62,302 nucleotides of DNA. Source: Bacteroidales bacterium. Its GTDB lineage: Bacteria; Bacteroidota; Bacteroidia; Bacteroidales; Bacteroidaceae. The position numbers and the translations under genes are program-made. The stretch lies in the NCBI GenBank assembly GCA_030528885.1, contig JAUMXY010000010.1:1-62302 (forward strand), in the 5' to 3' direction. The notes under the pieces are model-generated. The model had not been told where the DNA came from, ran no database searches, and worked only from the letters and a program-made list of their open reading frames with translations. Positions 44,356-53,179 of this stretch are shown in pieces (the first letter of the stretch is position 1; the number at the start of each line of letters is the position of its first letter).

Positions 44356-44886
44356 TCAGTGCTGATTGACCATACTGGTGATTTGGTCAACATAGCTCTT
44401 TATTTCTTCTTCTGTATGAATAACTTCGATATTTATCACATGTTTAGCTCTTTGGTAGAACGGAAGTCGCTTCTGCAAAGACGTACAGATGAAATCCTCC
44501 AGTTCTGTGGGAGTCTTCCCTTGAATGAGAGGACGCTGGTTTTTCCCCATCAGCAAGTGCTCTTTCAGCACAGCTGGCGCTGCTGACAGGAAAACCGTAT
44601 CGCCACAATCGTTCAGATATTCCATATTGTCAAAGAAGCAAGGGGTACCGCCTCCACACGAAAGCACGACATTTTCAAACTCGGCCACTTCGTGCAACAT
44701 CGTCTTTTCCACTTCTCGGAATCCCTCCTCACCTTTCTCTGCAAAGATTTCCGGAATGGTCTGATGGCAACGAGCTTCAATATAATCATCCAGGTCATAG
44801 AAAGCCAATCCCATCTCTCGGGCAAGCACTTTCCCTAAAGTCGTCTTGCCCGCTCCCATATAACCTATTAAGAATATTCTTTTCAT
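44356..44886 (-). CDS. aroK: Shikimate kinase
   Basis: 176 residues, normal for the family. It phosphorylates shikimate in aromatic amino-acid and chorismate synthesis. Walker A GYMGAGKTT is at 8-16, 'FYDLDDYIEARCHQTIPEIF' near 30 holds the shikimate-binding Asp, 'GEEGFREVEKTML' near 53 the Arg, and 'VVLSCGGGTPCF' near 74 the substrate-binding Gly-rich loop. The lid Arg is in 'NQRPLI'. The gene start overlaps the topA stop by four bases (ATGA), so translation is coupled. Confidence 0.95.
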   Translation of the reverse strand: MKRIFLIGYMGAGKTTLGKVLAREMGLAFYDLDDYIEARCHQTIPEIFAEKGEEGFREVEKTMLHEVAEFENVVLSCGGGTPCFFDNMEYLNDCGDTVFLSAAPAVLKEHLLMGKNQRPLIQGKTPTELEDFICTSLQKRLPFYQRAKHVINIEVIHTEEEIKSYVDQITSMVNQH

Positions 44887-47225
44887 GCTTTCTTTGATGC
44901 TGGTTTTCTACCTCGCTTAGCTGGAGCTTTCGACTGCTGCGGATTATTGATTATCTCCATACATTCATCGTATGTCAACCCAACAGGCTCTTTTACCGTC
45001 TTTGGTATCTTGTAATTTACGCCTTTGTACTTCAGATAGGGACCGAATCGGCCATTCAGCACCTCTAATTCAGCATCTTCTGCAAAGGACTTGAGATGGG
45101 ATGCAGCTTCTCCCTTACGGCGTTCCTCGATAAGGCGAACCGCTTCCTCAAGTTCAATCTTCATTGGGTCCACATCTTTCGGTATTGAGACGTATTTCTT
45201 GCTATGAAGAACATAAGGTCCGAAACGACCTGTACCAACCGTAACCGCTTCACCTTCAAACTCTCCCAATGTACGTGGAAGCTTAAACAGCCCCAGGGCT
45301 TCCTCCAATGTGATTGTCGCGATGCTCTGTCCCTTGTTGAGCTGGGCAAAACGAGGTTTCTCCGCTTCATTGGCAACACCTATCTGAACCATAGGTCCGA
45401 AGCGTCCTATTTTCACGCTCACAGGCTTGCCTGTCCCTGGCTCTTCGCCAAGCACGCGCTCACCAACCTTGTATTCGTTCTTCTCCTGAAGTGTAGCATC
45501 TACCATCGGCTCCAACTTTCCATAGAAATCGCGCATCATCGACTGCCAGTTTTCCCGTCCATCAGCAATCTCGTCAAATTCCTTCTCCACATTAGCCGTG
45601 AAGTTGTAATCGATGATTTCAGGGAAGGAATGCATGAGGAAATCATTTACTACGGTTCCTATGTCAGTAGGCAAAAGTTTTCCCTTCTCGTTGCCTACCA
45701 CTTCCTTTTTCATCCGTTTCTCTATCTTCCCACCCAACAGCTTGATGATGTTAAACATACGTTCTTCTCCCTTCTTGTCTCCTTTCTCCACATACTCACG
45801 CTGCTGAATGGTCGAGATGGTTGGGGCATAAGTAGAAGGGCGACCAATACCCAACTCTTCCAGCTTTTTCACAAGGCTAGCCTCCGTATATCTCAACGGA
45901 TGCTGCGAGAAACGCTGGGTAGCCACCACCTCCTTCATCTGCAACGCCTCGCCTACTGCCACCTGAGGGAGCAGCCCTTCAGTTTCTTCTGCCTGAGCAT
46001 CATCATCATAAGATTCGCGATACACACGCAAGAAACCATCAAATGTAATAATCTCACCTGTAGCAGTAAAAGAAACGGGCATACTTTCTTTTCCTTTTAC
46101 GCCTATCGTTATAGTCGTTTTCTCAGCCTCCGCATCTGCCATCTGGCAAGCTACTGTGCGCTTCCATATCAGGTCATACAATCTCTTTTCCTGTGAATTT
46201 CCGCTGATTTCATGTGCTGAGACAAATGTCGGACGGATTGCTTCGTGCGCCTCTTGAGCACCCTTGGAACTGGTATGGAATTGACGTGGCTTTGAATACT
46301 TCTCACCATGCATGGCAATGATTTCCTCTTTCGTTGTATTGACACACAGCGAAGAAAGGTTTACAGAGTCTGTTCTCATGTAGGTGATATGTCCTGACTC
46401 ATACAGATGCTGAGCCACCATCATCGTCTGCGAAACGGTAAATCCCAACTTCCTTGCTGCCTCCTGCTGCAATGTGGAGGTCGTAAAAGGAGGAGCAGGA
46501 CTCTTCTTCAGAGGTCTCTTCTCTATGTCTGTGATGTAAAACTCTTTATCTTTACAAGACTCCAAGAATTTCTCAGCCTCTTCCTCGGTCTTAAACCCGT
46601 GTCCCAGCGAAGCCTTTATTTCCTGTCCTTCGATTGTGAAAATAGCGTTGATACGATAAGTATATTCGCTCTTGAAATTCTCGATCTCCCTCTCGCGCTC
46701 CACAATAAGACGAACAGCCACACTCTGCACACGTCCTGCCGAAAGGCTTGGCTTCAGCTTTTTCCACAACACAGGAGATATCTTGAAACCTACGATACGG
46801 TCGAGCACACGACGTGCCTGCTGAGCATTGACCAATCCCATGTCAATCGTACGTGGAGACTCTATTGCCTTCAAAATGGCTGTTTTCGTGATTTCATGAA
46901 AAACAATTCTCTTTGCCGCTTTGGGATCCAAGCCCAGCACCTGACTCAAATGCCAGCTGATAGCTTCTCCCTCGCGGTCTTCATCGGAAGCCAGCCATAC
47001 AGTTTCCGCTTCACCAGCCTCTTTCTTCAGTTCTCTCACCACAGCCTCCTTATCGGAAGGTATTTCATATTCAGGAGAAAAATCATCAAGATTAATGCTC
47101 ATCTCCTTTTTCTTAAGATCGCGTATATGTCCATACGACGACATCACCTTAAAATCTTTGCCGAGAAATTTCTCCAATGTCTTTGCCTTCGCTGGAGACT
47201 CGACAATCACCAAGTTCTTTTGCAT
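44883..47225 (-). CDS. topA: DNA topoisomerase I
   Basis: 780 residues. It relaxes negative supercoils by a type IA mechanism. The TOPRIM domain starts 'NLVIVESPAKAKTLEKFLG' and includes 'WLASDEDREGEAISWHL' (metal-binding DxDxE region). The active-site Tyr282 lies in 'GHITYMRTDSVNLS'. The C-terminal part has three short repeats around 'GRFGP' ('KIGRFGPMVQIG', 'GTGRFGPYVLHS', 'LNGRFGPYLKYKG') instead of Cys zinc ribbons, as in many Bacteroidetes, and ends in a Lys-rich tail (APAKRGRKPASKKA). The promoter box is at 47289-47296. Confidence 0.97.
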   Translation of the reverse strand: MQKNLVIVESPAKAKTLEKFLGKDFKVMSSYGHIRDLKKKEMSINLDDFSPEYEIPSDKEAVVRELKKEAGEAETVWLASDEDREGEAISWHLSQVLGLDPKAAKRIVFHEITKTAILKAIESPRTIDMGLVNAQQARRVLDRIVGFKISPVLWKKLKPSLSAGRVQSVAVRLIVEREREIENFKSEYTYRINAIFTIEGQEIKASLGHGFKTEEEAEKFLESCKDKEFYITDIEKRPLKKSPAPPFTTSTLQQEAARKLGFTVSQTMMVAQHLYESGHITYMRTDSVNLSSLCVNTTKEEIIAMHGEKYSKPRQFHTSSKGAQEAHEAIRPTFVSAHEISGNSQEKRLYDLIWKRTVACQMADAEAEKTTITIGVKGKESMPVSFTATGEIITFDGFLRVYRESYDDDAQAEETEGLLPQVAVGEALQMKEVVATQRFSQHPLRYTEASLVKKLEELGIGRPSTYAPTISTIQQREYVEKGDKKGEERMFNIIKLLGGKIEKRMKKEVVGNEKGKLLPTDIGTVVNDFLMHSFPEIIDYNFTANVEKEFDEIADGRENWQSMMRDFYGKLEPMVDATLQEKNEYKVGERVLGEEPGTGKPVSVKIGRFGPMVQIGVANEAEKPRFAQLNKGQSIATITLEEALGLFKLPRTLGEFEGEAVTVGTGRFGPYVLHSKKYVSIPKDVDPMKIELEEAVRLIEERRKGEAASHLKSFAEDAELEVLNGRFGPYLKYKGVNYKIPKTVKEPVGLTYDECMEIINNPQQSKAPAKRGRKPASKKA

Positions 47226-47288
47226 ATATATATTCTATTTTTTCTCATCAAACGTCTTTCCCACTCTACAATTCGGGAAAATCGGGTG

Positions 47289-47296
47289 CAAAGGTA
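47289..47296 (-). promoter_or_regulatory. -7 box of topA
   Basis: Minus-strand TACCTTTG matches TAnnTTTG, 63 bases upstream of the topA start. Confidence 0.55.
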
Positions 47297-47442
47297 AACA
47301 AAATTTTCTTTCTTCATATATAATAATGTGTAAATTTTCAGAAAACTCACAAATAACGTGGATTCGAAGGATTTCTGTTGAGTTCTATCGAAGAGGCATT
47401 GTGCTGAAAAGCACATTTTGAAAAACTGGAAAAAACCTTCTA

Positions 47443-47535
47443 TTTGTACCCCAAAAGTGGTGAGAGTCTCACCTATGGACAGGTGAGACTCTTACCGATT
47501 CATAGGTGAGACTCTCACCACTTTTGAGGTGTAAA
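47443..47535 (+). repeat. Extragenic palindromic repeat, family B, copy 2 (full form)
   Basis: Three cores at 47459-47473, 47482-47496 and 47505-47519 begin exactly 23 bases apart (GGTGAGAGTCTCACC, GGTGAGACTCTTACC, GGTGAGACTCTCACC). The outer arms 47452-47476 and 47502-47526 are perfectly complementary over 25 bases. It lies in the 650-base gap between divergent topA and the xylan symporter gene. Confidence 0.88.
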
Positions 47536-47695
47536 GCACAGCATTTTGCAGAAGGATTTTTTCGTGATGCTTAAAGCCTGCTCCATGACACAAACCAGCC
47601 TCTCACATAGTCATTCAAAGAGGCATATAAAACAAATCTGCCGAACTCACGTTTATTTATTTTTCCCGCCCAATGCATTTCTCCGCAAAACAGGC

Positions 47696-47723
47696 AAAAA
47701 GCACCGATGGAATCGGTCTTTTT
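47696..47723. terminator. Orphan bidirectional terminator-like hairpin
   Basis: AAAAAG-C-ACCGAT, loop GGA, ATCGGT-CTTTTT: a 12-pair stem with one bulge and A/T tracts on both sides. No recognised gene reads into it from either side. Confidence 0.55.
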
Positions 47724-47822
47724 GTTTCATTTCCGTCAAAATGTCTCCCTCTTTCTTTGCCCAAAGAAACAAGAGAGCAAAAGTTTGTTACTAAAATATA
47801 ATTTAAATATTTATAAAAACAT

Positions 47823-47830
47823 TAAATTTG
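47823..47830 (+). promoter_or_regulatory. -7 box of the xylan operon
   Basis: TAAATTTG matches TAnnTTTG, 48 bases before the symporter start. The upstream 40 bases are very AT-rich, with no TTG at the usual distance, which may mean activator dependence. Confidence 0.5.
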
Positions 47831-47878
47831 CATCCGAAAACTATCTTGAAATTGCTAACAACATAAATCAATATCAAA

Positions 47879-49291
47879 ATGGCAACAGACAATTCTATTC
47901 AGGAAGCTAAAGGCTTCTACAAACTCAGCTGGCTTCAGCGCATCGGCTTTGGCTCTGGAGACCTCGCACAAAACCTGATCTATCAAACTGTCAGCATGTA
48001 TTTGCTGTTTTTCTACACCGACATCTATGGTCTGGACGCAGGTGCTGCCGCAACAATGTTCCTCGTCGTTCGACTCGTTGATGTGCTTTGGGACCCTCTT
48101 GTAGGTGCCTTCGTAGACAAACACAACCCAACATTGGGAAAATATCGTGCATATCTGGTACTAGGCGGTATTCCTCTGACTGTGCTAGCCATCCTTTGTT
48201 TCTGGAACGGATTTGCGCCATCGCTCATCTATGCTTACATCACTTATGTCGGCATGTCAATGCTTTACACGCTCATCAATGTACCTTACGGAGCACTCAA
48301 CTCTTCGCTTACTCGCGACACAAACGAAATAACCATCCTCACTTCAGTACGAATGTTTATGGCAAACTGCGGCGGACTCGCCGTATCAGCAGGTATTCCA
48401 ATCCTTGTAGCCATCATTGCTGGAGCTAAGGATCTTCCTTTCGAAATGGCACTCTTCATGGGACTCGGCTCCCTGCCATCTTTCATCTTCATGCCACTTG
48501 TTCCAGCTATCAAGAGAAAAGTAGGAAAGAAGAACATGTTCTTCATCTTCCTTTCTGTGGCAATCTTAGGAATGGCCATGCTTTACTGCATCACAAAATT
48601 CCTAGACATGCAACAAAACATGACATTGATTTACATTGCCCAGTTCATCAAGTCAACCGGTGTCATTGTAGCAACAGGTTACATGTGGGCACTCATCCCA
48701 GAAGTCATATCCTACGGAGAATTTACAACAGGCAAGCGTATTTCCGGCATCGTTAACGCGCTAACAGGCATCTTCTTCAAAGCCGGCATGGCGCTTGGAG
48801 GCGTAGTGCCAGGCTATGTACTCTATTACACAGGATACAAAGCTGCAGCCGAAGAGGCAAGCACTCTGCCAACCGATTCTTCAGCTTGGTTCTACACAAT
48901 GCTCATCTATGCATTGATTGGGCTTGCATTGCTCATCTTCTGTTTCTCTCAGTGTAAAGAGCGCGTCGTAATGGATGCTTCAGAAACTGAGAACGTGAAA
49001 GTTAGTGACCTCTGGGTGGAATTTGTTCGCAACCGACCATTGCGTATCATAGCTCTGTTCTTCATCACAGCATTTGCGATGATGTCTGTAGGTAATGCAG
49101 CTGGAGCATACTACATGAACGACCTCCAGGCACAGACACCACTTGCACAAGAAGGCATCCTATGGCTCGTATGCGTCATCCCTGCAATTCTTCTGATAAT
49201 TGCCATGTTCATCATTTCAAAGTATGAGCTTTCAGATGAAAAGATTGACGAAATCAACAAGGCGATTGAAGCACGTTCTAACAAAGAATAA
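47879..49291 (+). CDS. xynD: GPH-family sugar:cation symporter, probable xylo-oligosaccharide transporter
   Basis: 470 residues with about 12 membrane spans, of the glycoside-pentoside-hexuronide family (MelB/XynP-like). Recognisable segments are 'GFGSGDLAQNLIYQTVSMYL' near residue 20, 'DPLVGAFVDKHNPTLGKYRAY' (in part; cation-site Asp and the loop 2 motif), 'YTLINVPYGALNSSLTRDTNE' (in part) and 'EFTTGKRISGIVNALTGIFF' near 285. It is the first gene of a four-gene unit with GH10, GH43 and xylB, so xylo-oligosaccharides or xylose are the likely cargo. The gene order is like the symporter-xynA-xynB cluster known from Prevotella bryantii. Cargo inferred. Confidence 0.87.
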   Translation: MATDNSIQEAKGFYKLSWLQRIGFGSGDLAQNLIYQTVSMYLLFFYTDIYGLDAGAAATMFLVVRLVDVLWDPLVGAFVDKHNPTLGKYRAYLVLGGIPLTVLAILCFWNGFAPSLIYAYITYVGMSMLYTLINVPYGALNSSLTRDTNEITILTSVRMFMANCGGLAVSAGIPILVAIIAGAKDLPFEMALFMGLGSLPSFIFMPLVPAIKRKVGKKNMFFIFLSVAILGMAMLYCITKFLDMQQNMTLIYIAQFIKSTGVIVATGYMWALIPEVISYGEFTTGKRISGIVNALTGIFFKAGMALGGVVPGYVLYYTGYKAAAEEASTLPTDSSAWFYTMLIYALIGLALLIFCFSQCKERVVMDASETENVKVSDLWVEFVRNRPLRIIALFFITAFAMMSVGNAAGAYYMNDLQAQTPLAQEGILWLVCVIPAILLIIAMFIISKYELSDEKIDEINKAIEARSNKE

Positions 49292-49305
49292 AGAAACGAT
49301 AAAAT

Positions 49306-50505
49306 ATGAAGAAAGCGTTCAATATACTCTTCTGGGCGGTGCTCGGTACTAGCAACCTTCATGCCCAGTCGCTGCAAGAAGCATTCGGGGACTATTTCCG
49401 AATGGGCGTAAGCGTCAACCAGTGGGAAGTTAAGGCGGAGAAGGAAGTCAAGGAAGGCATCAGCTACTCGGGCGCAGTCAGCCTTGACCAGACAGCCAAC
49501 TACGAGCACATCGCACGCCATTTCGGTTGGGTTGTACCCGAAAACTGCATGAAATGCGAAGTGATACACCCCCAAGAAGGCGTTTATGACTTCACCCTTG
49601 CCGACCAGCTTGTAGACAAGGCGCTCGCTAACGGACAGCAAGTCATTGGGCATTGCCTGATATGGCATTCACAATGCGCACCCTGGTTCTTTGTTGACGA
49701 AGAAGGCAAACAGGTGTCGGCAGAAGTGTTGAAGAAACGCATGCGCGACCACATCTTCACCATCTTGGGCCACTTCCGCGGACGTATCGTAGGATGGGAC
49801 GTTGTGAACGAAGCGTTTGAAGACAACGGCTCACTTCGTCGCAGCAAGTTCTACGAGATTCTTGGCGAGGACTTCATCCCTCTCGCATTCCAATACGCTC
49901 ACGAGGCAGACCCGAACGTAGAGCTCTATTACAACGATTTCTCCATGAACAAGCGCAGCAAGGTAGATGGAGTCGTGAACTTCTTCCGTCCTCTTGTAGC
50001 TAAAGGTCTGCCTATCGATGCCATCGGCATGCAGGGACACATGATTTACGGCGACACCGACTATGTGAAGGAATACACCTATTCCATCAAGGCCATCGCA
50101 AGCATCGGCTTGAAATCACAATTCACAGAGCTAGACCTCACGATGCTGCCCAATCCTTTCGGATTCTCTGGCGCCAACGTAAGCGACAACATCTCTTACA
50201 AGGACGCCATGGATCCATACAAAGACGGTCTGCCGAAAGAGAAGCAGGAGCAGTTTGACCAGTTCTGGCTCGACTTCTTCCAGATGCTGATGGACAACAA
50301 GGAAAACGTCATACGCGCCACCTTCTGGTGTCTGAACGATGCCAACTCCTGGCGCAACGACTTCCCCATCAAAGGAAGAACCGACTATGCCACGCTCTTC
50401 GACCGCCAATGCAAGCCAAAGCCTGCAATACAGAAACTCATCGACATGGTGAAAGACCAAGAAAAGAAAGCCTTGAAAGAAAACAAACCCAATAAAAACA
50501 AATAA
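49306..50505 (+). CDS. xynA: Secreted endo-1,4-beta-xylanase, GH10
   Basis: 399 residues with a signal peptide (MKKAFNILFWAVLGTSNLHAQ). It cleaves internal beta-1,4 bonds of xylan. The GH10 barrel shows 'ENCMKCEVIHPQEGVYDFT' near 84, 'VIGHCLIWHSQCAPWF' near 112, the acid/base Glu169 in 'GWDVVNEAFED', 'AIGMQGHM' near 240 and the nucleophile Glu275 in 'SQFTELDLTM'. A Lys/Asn-rich tail ends the protein, with no sorting domain or carbohydrate-binding module, so it is likely periplasmic or lipid-free. It lies 14 bases after the symporter and 4 bases before GH43. Confidence 0.95.
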   Translation: MKKAFNILFWAVLGTSNLHAQSLQEAFGDYFRMGVSVNQWEVKAEKEVKEGISYSGAVSLDQTANYEHIARHFGWVVPENCMKCEVIHPQEGVYDFTLADQLVDKALANGQQVIGHCLIWHSQCAPWFFVDEEGKQVSAEVLKKRMRDHIFTILGHFRGRIVGWDVVNEAFEDNGSLRRSKFYEILGEDFIPLAFQYAHEADPNVELYYNDFSMNKRSKVDGVVNFFRPLVAKGLPIDAIGMQGHMIYGDTDYVKEYTYSIKAIASIGLKSQFTELDLTMLPNPFGFSGANVSDNISYKDAMDPYKDGLPKEKQEQFDQFWLDFFQMLMDNKENVIRATFWCLNDANSWRNDFPIKGRTDYATLFDRQCKPKPAIQKLIDMVKDQEKKALKENKPNKNK

Positions 50506-50509
50506 CACT

Positions 50510-51544
50510 ATGGAAGGAAAAAAATATCTTTATCCAAGCGACTACATGGCTGACCCTTCAGTGCATGTTTATAACGACCGTCTTTATATCTATCCAAGTC
50601 ACGACTGGGATGCCGGCGAATGCGAAGACGACGATGGCGGACATTTCCAGATGCGCGACTACCACGTTCTTTCATTTGACGATTTGGAAAATGGTCAGGC
50701 AACAGACCATGGTGTCATCCTCGACGTTGACCAAGTTCCATGGGCAGAAAAGCAGATGTGGGACAGCGATGTCGTTGAAAAAGACGGCAAGTACTATCTT
50801 GTTTTTTCTGCTAAAGGCTACGATGGCGTGTTCCGTCTCGGCTTGGCTGTAGCAGACAAGCCAGAAGGTCCATTCATCCCACAGGAGCATCCAATCCGCG
50901 GCTCTTTCTCTATCGACCCTTGCGTTTTCAAGGACGAAGATGGAAGCATCTACACTTATTTCGGCGGACTTTGGGGCGGACAGCTGCAGTGGTGGCAGCC
51001 TCTCGCTCAGGGGAATGTGCCTATCCCTGGCAAATACGGCGACCAGAATGGGCTCATTGACTTAGGTCCTGCTGCCGACAGAAAGACACAGATTTTTGCC
51101 AAGCCTGATGCTCCAGCTCTCCCAAGTGCCGTGGTTAAGATGAGCGATGACATGCAGTTTGCTGAGGCTCCTCGACAGGTGCTCATCCTCGACAAGGACG
51201 GACAGCCACTGAAGGCAGGTGACCCACACCGCTTCTTCGAGGCTTCATGGATGCACAAGTATCAGGGCAAGTACTATTTCTCTTACTCTACGGGTGACAG
51301 CCACTTCCTCTGCTATGCTATTGGTGACAATCCTTACGGTCCGTTCACTTACCAGGGTGTCATCATGACTCCTGTTGTAGGCTGGACAACTCACCATGCC
51401 ATCGCTGAGTTCAAAGGCAAATGGTATCTCTTCCACCACGACTGTGTGCCATCAAACGACAAGACTTGGCTCCGCTCCCTCAAAGTGTGTGAGCTGCACT
51501 ACAACCCAGACGGCACAATTCAGCCTATTGAAGGTCTGGACTAA
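50510..51544 (+). CDS. xynB: Cytoplasmic GH43 beta-xylosidase / exoxylanase
   Basis: 344 residues, five-bladed propeller without a signal peptide, hence cytoplasmic. The GH43 triad is visible as Asp15 in 'YMADPSVHVY' (base), the Asp near 85-87 in 'MWDSDVVEKDGKYYLVFS' (pKa/positioning) and Glu244 in 'FFEASWMHKYQGKYYFSYS' (acid). 'GWTTHHAIAEFKGKWYLFHH' near 285 holds the conserved His. With the upstream symporter and GH10 it would release xylose or arabinose from imported oligosaccharides. A stable hairpin separates it from xylB. Confidence 0.9.
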   Translation: MEGKKYLYPSDYMADPSVHVYNDRLYIYPSHDWDAGECEDDDGGHFQMRDYHVLSFDDLENGQATDHGVILDVDQVPWAEKQMWDSDVVEKDGKYYLVFSAKGYDGVFRLGLAVADKPEGPFIPQEHPIRGSFSIDPCVFKDEDGSIYTYFGGLWGGQLQWWQPLAQGNVPIPGKYGDQNGLIDLGPAADRKTQIFAKPDAPALPSAVVKMSDDMQFAEAPRQVLILDKDGQPLKAGDPHRFFEASWMHKYQGKYYFSYSTGDSHFLCYAIGDNPYGPFTYQGVIMTPVVGWTTHHAIAEFKGKWYLFHHDCVPSNDKTWLRSLKVCELHYNPDGTIQPIEGLD

Positions 51545-51566
51545 TCCATCATATCCAACACTAAAC

Positions 51567-51607
51567 GTTCGTCGTCGCGGAACAACTATCATCCGCCGAC
51601 GACGAAC
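51567..51607 (+). promoter_or_regulatory. Intercistronic hairpin between GH43 and xylB
   Basis: GTTCGTCGTCG (51567-51577) pairs with CGACGACGAAC (51597-51607), extended by CGG/CCG past a one-base bulge. No T tract follows, so it is more likely an mRNA-stability or processing element than a full terminator. Confidence 0.55.
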
Positions 51608-51643
51608 AATGTTTAACTCACATTATTATATATATAAAGCATT

Positions 51644-53122
51644 ATGTACTTATTAGGTTACGACATAGGCACTTCGTCTGTCAAAGCATCGCTCGTTGAT
51701 GCGCAGAGCGGACAGACTATTGCAAGTGCACAATACCCTGATGCAGAGGCTCCTATCATCGCCAAGCAGGCAGGATGGGCAGAACAAGAACCCGAAATGT
51801 GGTGGGACGAGCTCAAGCAGGCAACAGCACGCGTGGCTGCACAGGCAGAAGGAGCGCTGGCAAAGGTGAAAGCAATAGGTATCTCATACCAGATGCACGG
51901 CCTTGTATGTGTTGACAAGGAAGGCAAGCCACTGCGCCCATCAATCATCTGGTGCGACGGCAGAGCTGTACCTTATGGAAACAAGGCTTTCGAAGCCATC
52001 GGCGGCGAGAAGTGCTTGCAGCACCTGCTCAATTCACCGGGCAACTTTACCGCAGCCAAGCTGGCATGGGTAAAAGAGAATGAGCCTGAAACATTTGCAA
52101 AAATAGACAAGATAATGCTTCCGGGCGATTATATTGCCATGAAGCTTTCTGGCGGCGACAAGAAGACTACCATCTCAGGATTGTCTGAAGGTATGTTCTG
52201 GGATTTCCAAAACAACGAGGTAAGCAAAGACGTGATGAACCATTTCGGTTTCCCCGAAGACATCATTGCCGAGATTGTCCCAACATTCTCTATTCAGTCT
52301 ACCGTATGCCAAGCTATCGCTGACGAGTTGGGCATTCCAGCAGGCACACCAATTTCCTACCGCGGTGGTGACCAGCCTAACAACGCACTCTCACTCAACG
52401 TAATGAAGCCAGGCGAAATCGCAGCCACAGGCGGCACATCAGGCGTTGTTTACGGCGTATTGGGAGAGGTGAACTACGACAAGCTTTCACGTGTCAACAC
52501 TTTTGCGCACGTCAATCACGCAGCAGACCAGACTCGCCTTGGTGTATTGCTCTGCATCAACGGAACAGGCATCCTCAACGCATGGATGAAACGCACCGTG
52601 GCTCCAGAGGGCATCTCATACGGAGAAATGAACGACTTAGCAGAAAGCGTTCCTGTTGGCGCAGAGGGACTCTCCATCATCCCATTCGGCAACGGAGCTG
52701 AACGTGTACTCCAGAACGAAAACCCTGGAGCGTCTGTCCATGGCATCAACTTCAACATACACAAAAAGGCGCACATGCTCCGCGCGGCTCAAGAAGGCAT
52801 CGCTTTCTCTTTTGCCTACGGTATGGACATTATGGCGAAGATGGGCATGGAAATCAAGACAATCAAGGCTGGTCATGCCAACCTTTTCCTGTCACCATTG
52901 TTCCGCCGCACACTTGCCTCTGTGACAGGCGCAACAATCGAGCTCTACGAAACAGACGGTTCTGTTGGAGCTGCTTACGGCGCAGGAATAGGTGCAGGCA
53001 TCTACAAGGACAGCGACGATGCATTCAAGACGCTTAAGCACATGGCAACCATTCAGCCAGAGGCTGACTGCGAGCCTTACAAGGCAGCATACAAACTGTG
53101 GGTTGAACGACTCGGGAAGTGA
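51644..53122 (+). CDS. xylB: Xylulokinase
   Basis: 492 residues, FGGY-family carbohydrate kinase; phosphorylates D-xylulose to xylulose-5-phosphate. 'YLLGYDIGTSSVKASLVDA' at the N-terminus is the first phosphate-binding motif, 'GISYQMHGLVCVDKEG' near 83 and 'IIWCDGRA' near 103 are xylulokinase-typical, and 'GGDQPNNALSLNVMKPGEIA' near 240 carries the catalytic Asp. 'AATGGTSGVVYG' and 'IKAGHANLFLSPLFRRTLA' form the second half. It is the last gene of the symporter-GH10-GH43-xylB unit; a strong terminator follows at 53143-53179. Confidence 0.95.
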   Translation: MYLLGYDIGTSSVKASLVDAQSGQTIASAQYPDAEAPIIAKQAGWAEQEPEMWWDELKQATARVAAQAEGALAKVKAIGISYQMHGLVCVDKEGKPLRPSIIWCDGRAVPYGNKAFEAIGGEKCLQHLLNSPGNFTAAKLAWVKENEPETFAKIDKIMLPGDYIAMKLSGGDKKTTISGLSEGMFWDFQNNEVSKDVMNHFGFPEDIIAEIVPTFSIQSTVCQAIADELGIPAGTPISYRGGDQPNNALSLNVMKPGEIAATGGTSGVVYGVLGEVNYDKLSRVNTFAHVNHAADQTRLGVLLCINGTGILNAWMKRTVAPEGISYGEMNDLAESVPVGAEGLSIIPFGNGAERVLQNENPGASVHGINFNIHKKAHMLRAAQEGIAFSFAYGMDIMAKMGMEIKTIKAGHANLFLSPLFRRTLASVTGATIELYETDGSVGAAYGAGIGAGIYKDSDDAFKTLKHMATIQPEADCEPYKAAYKLWVERLGK

Positions 53123-53142
53123 AAGTTCTCGTATAGATATTG

Positions 53143-53179
53143 AAAGATGCTGATTCTCATTGAATCAGCATCTTTTTTG
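53143..53179. terminator. Terminator shared by xylB and the convergent CotH-like gene
   Basis: Perfect 14-base stem (53143-53156 with 53162-53175, loop 53157-53161) followed by TTTTTTGTTG on the plus strand. The stop codon of the leftward CotH-like gene is inside the loop. Confidence 0.85.

Noticed and set aside
47443-47535. Possible CRISPR array (repeats with 23-base period)
   Set aside because: Only three 15-base units with 8-base spacers, units are palindromic and spacers far too short; no cas genes.
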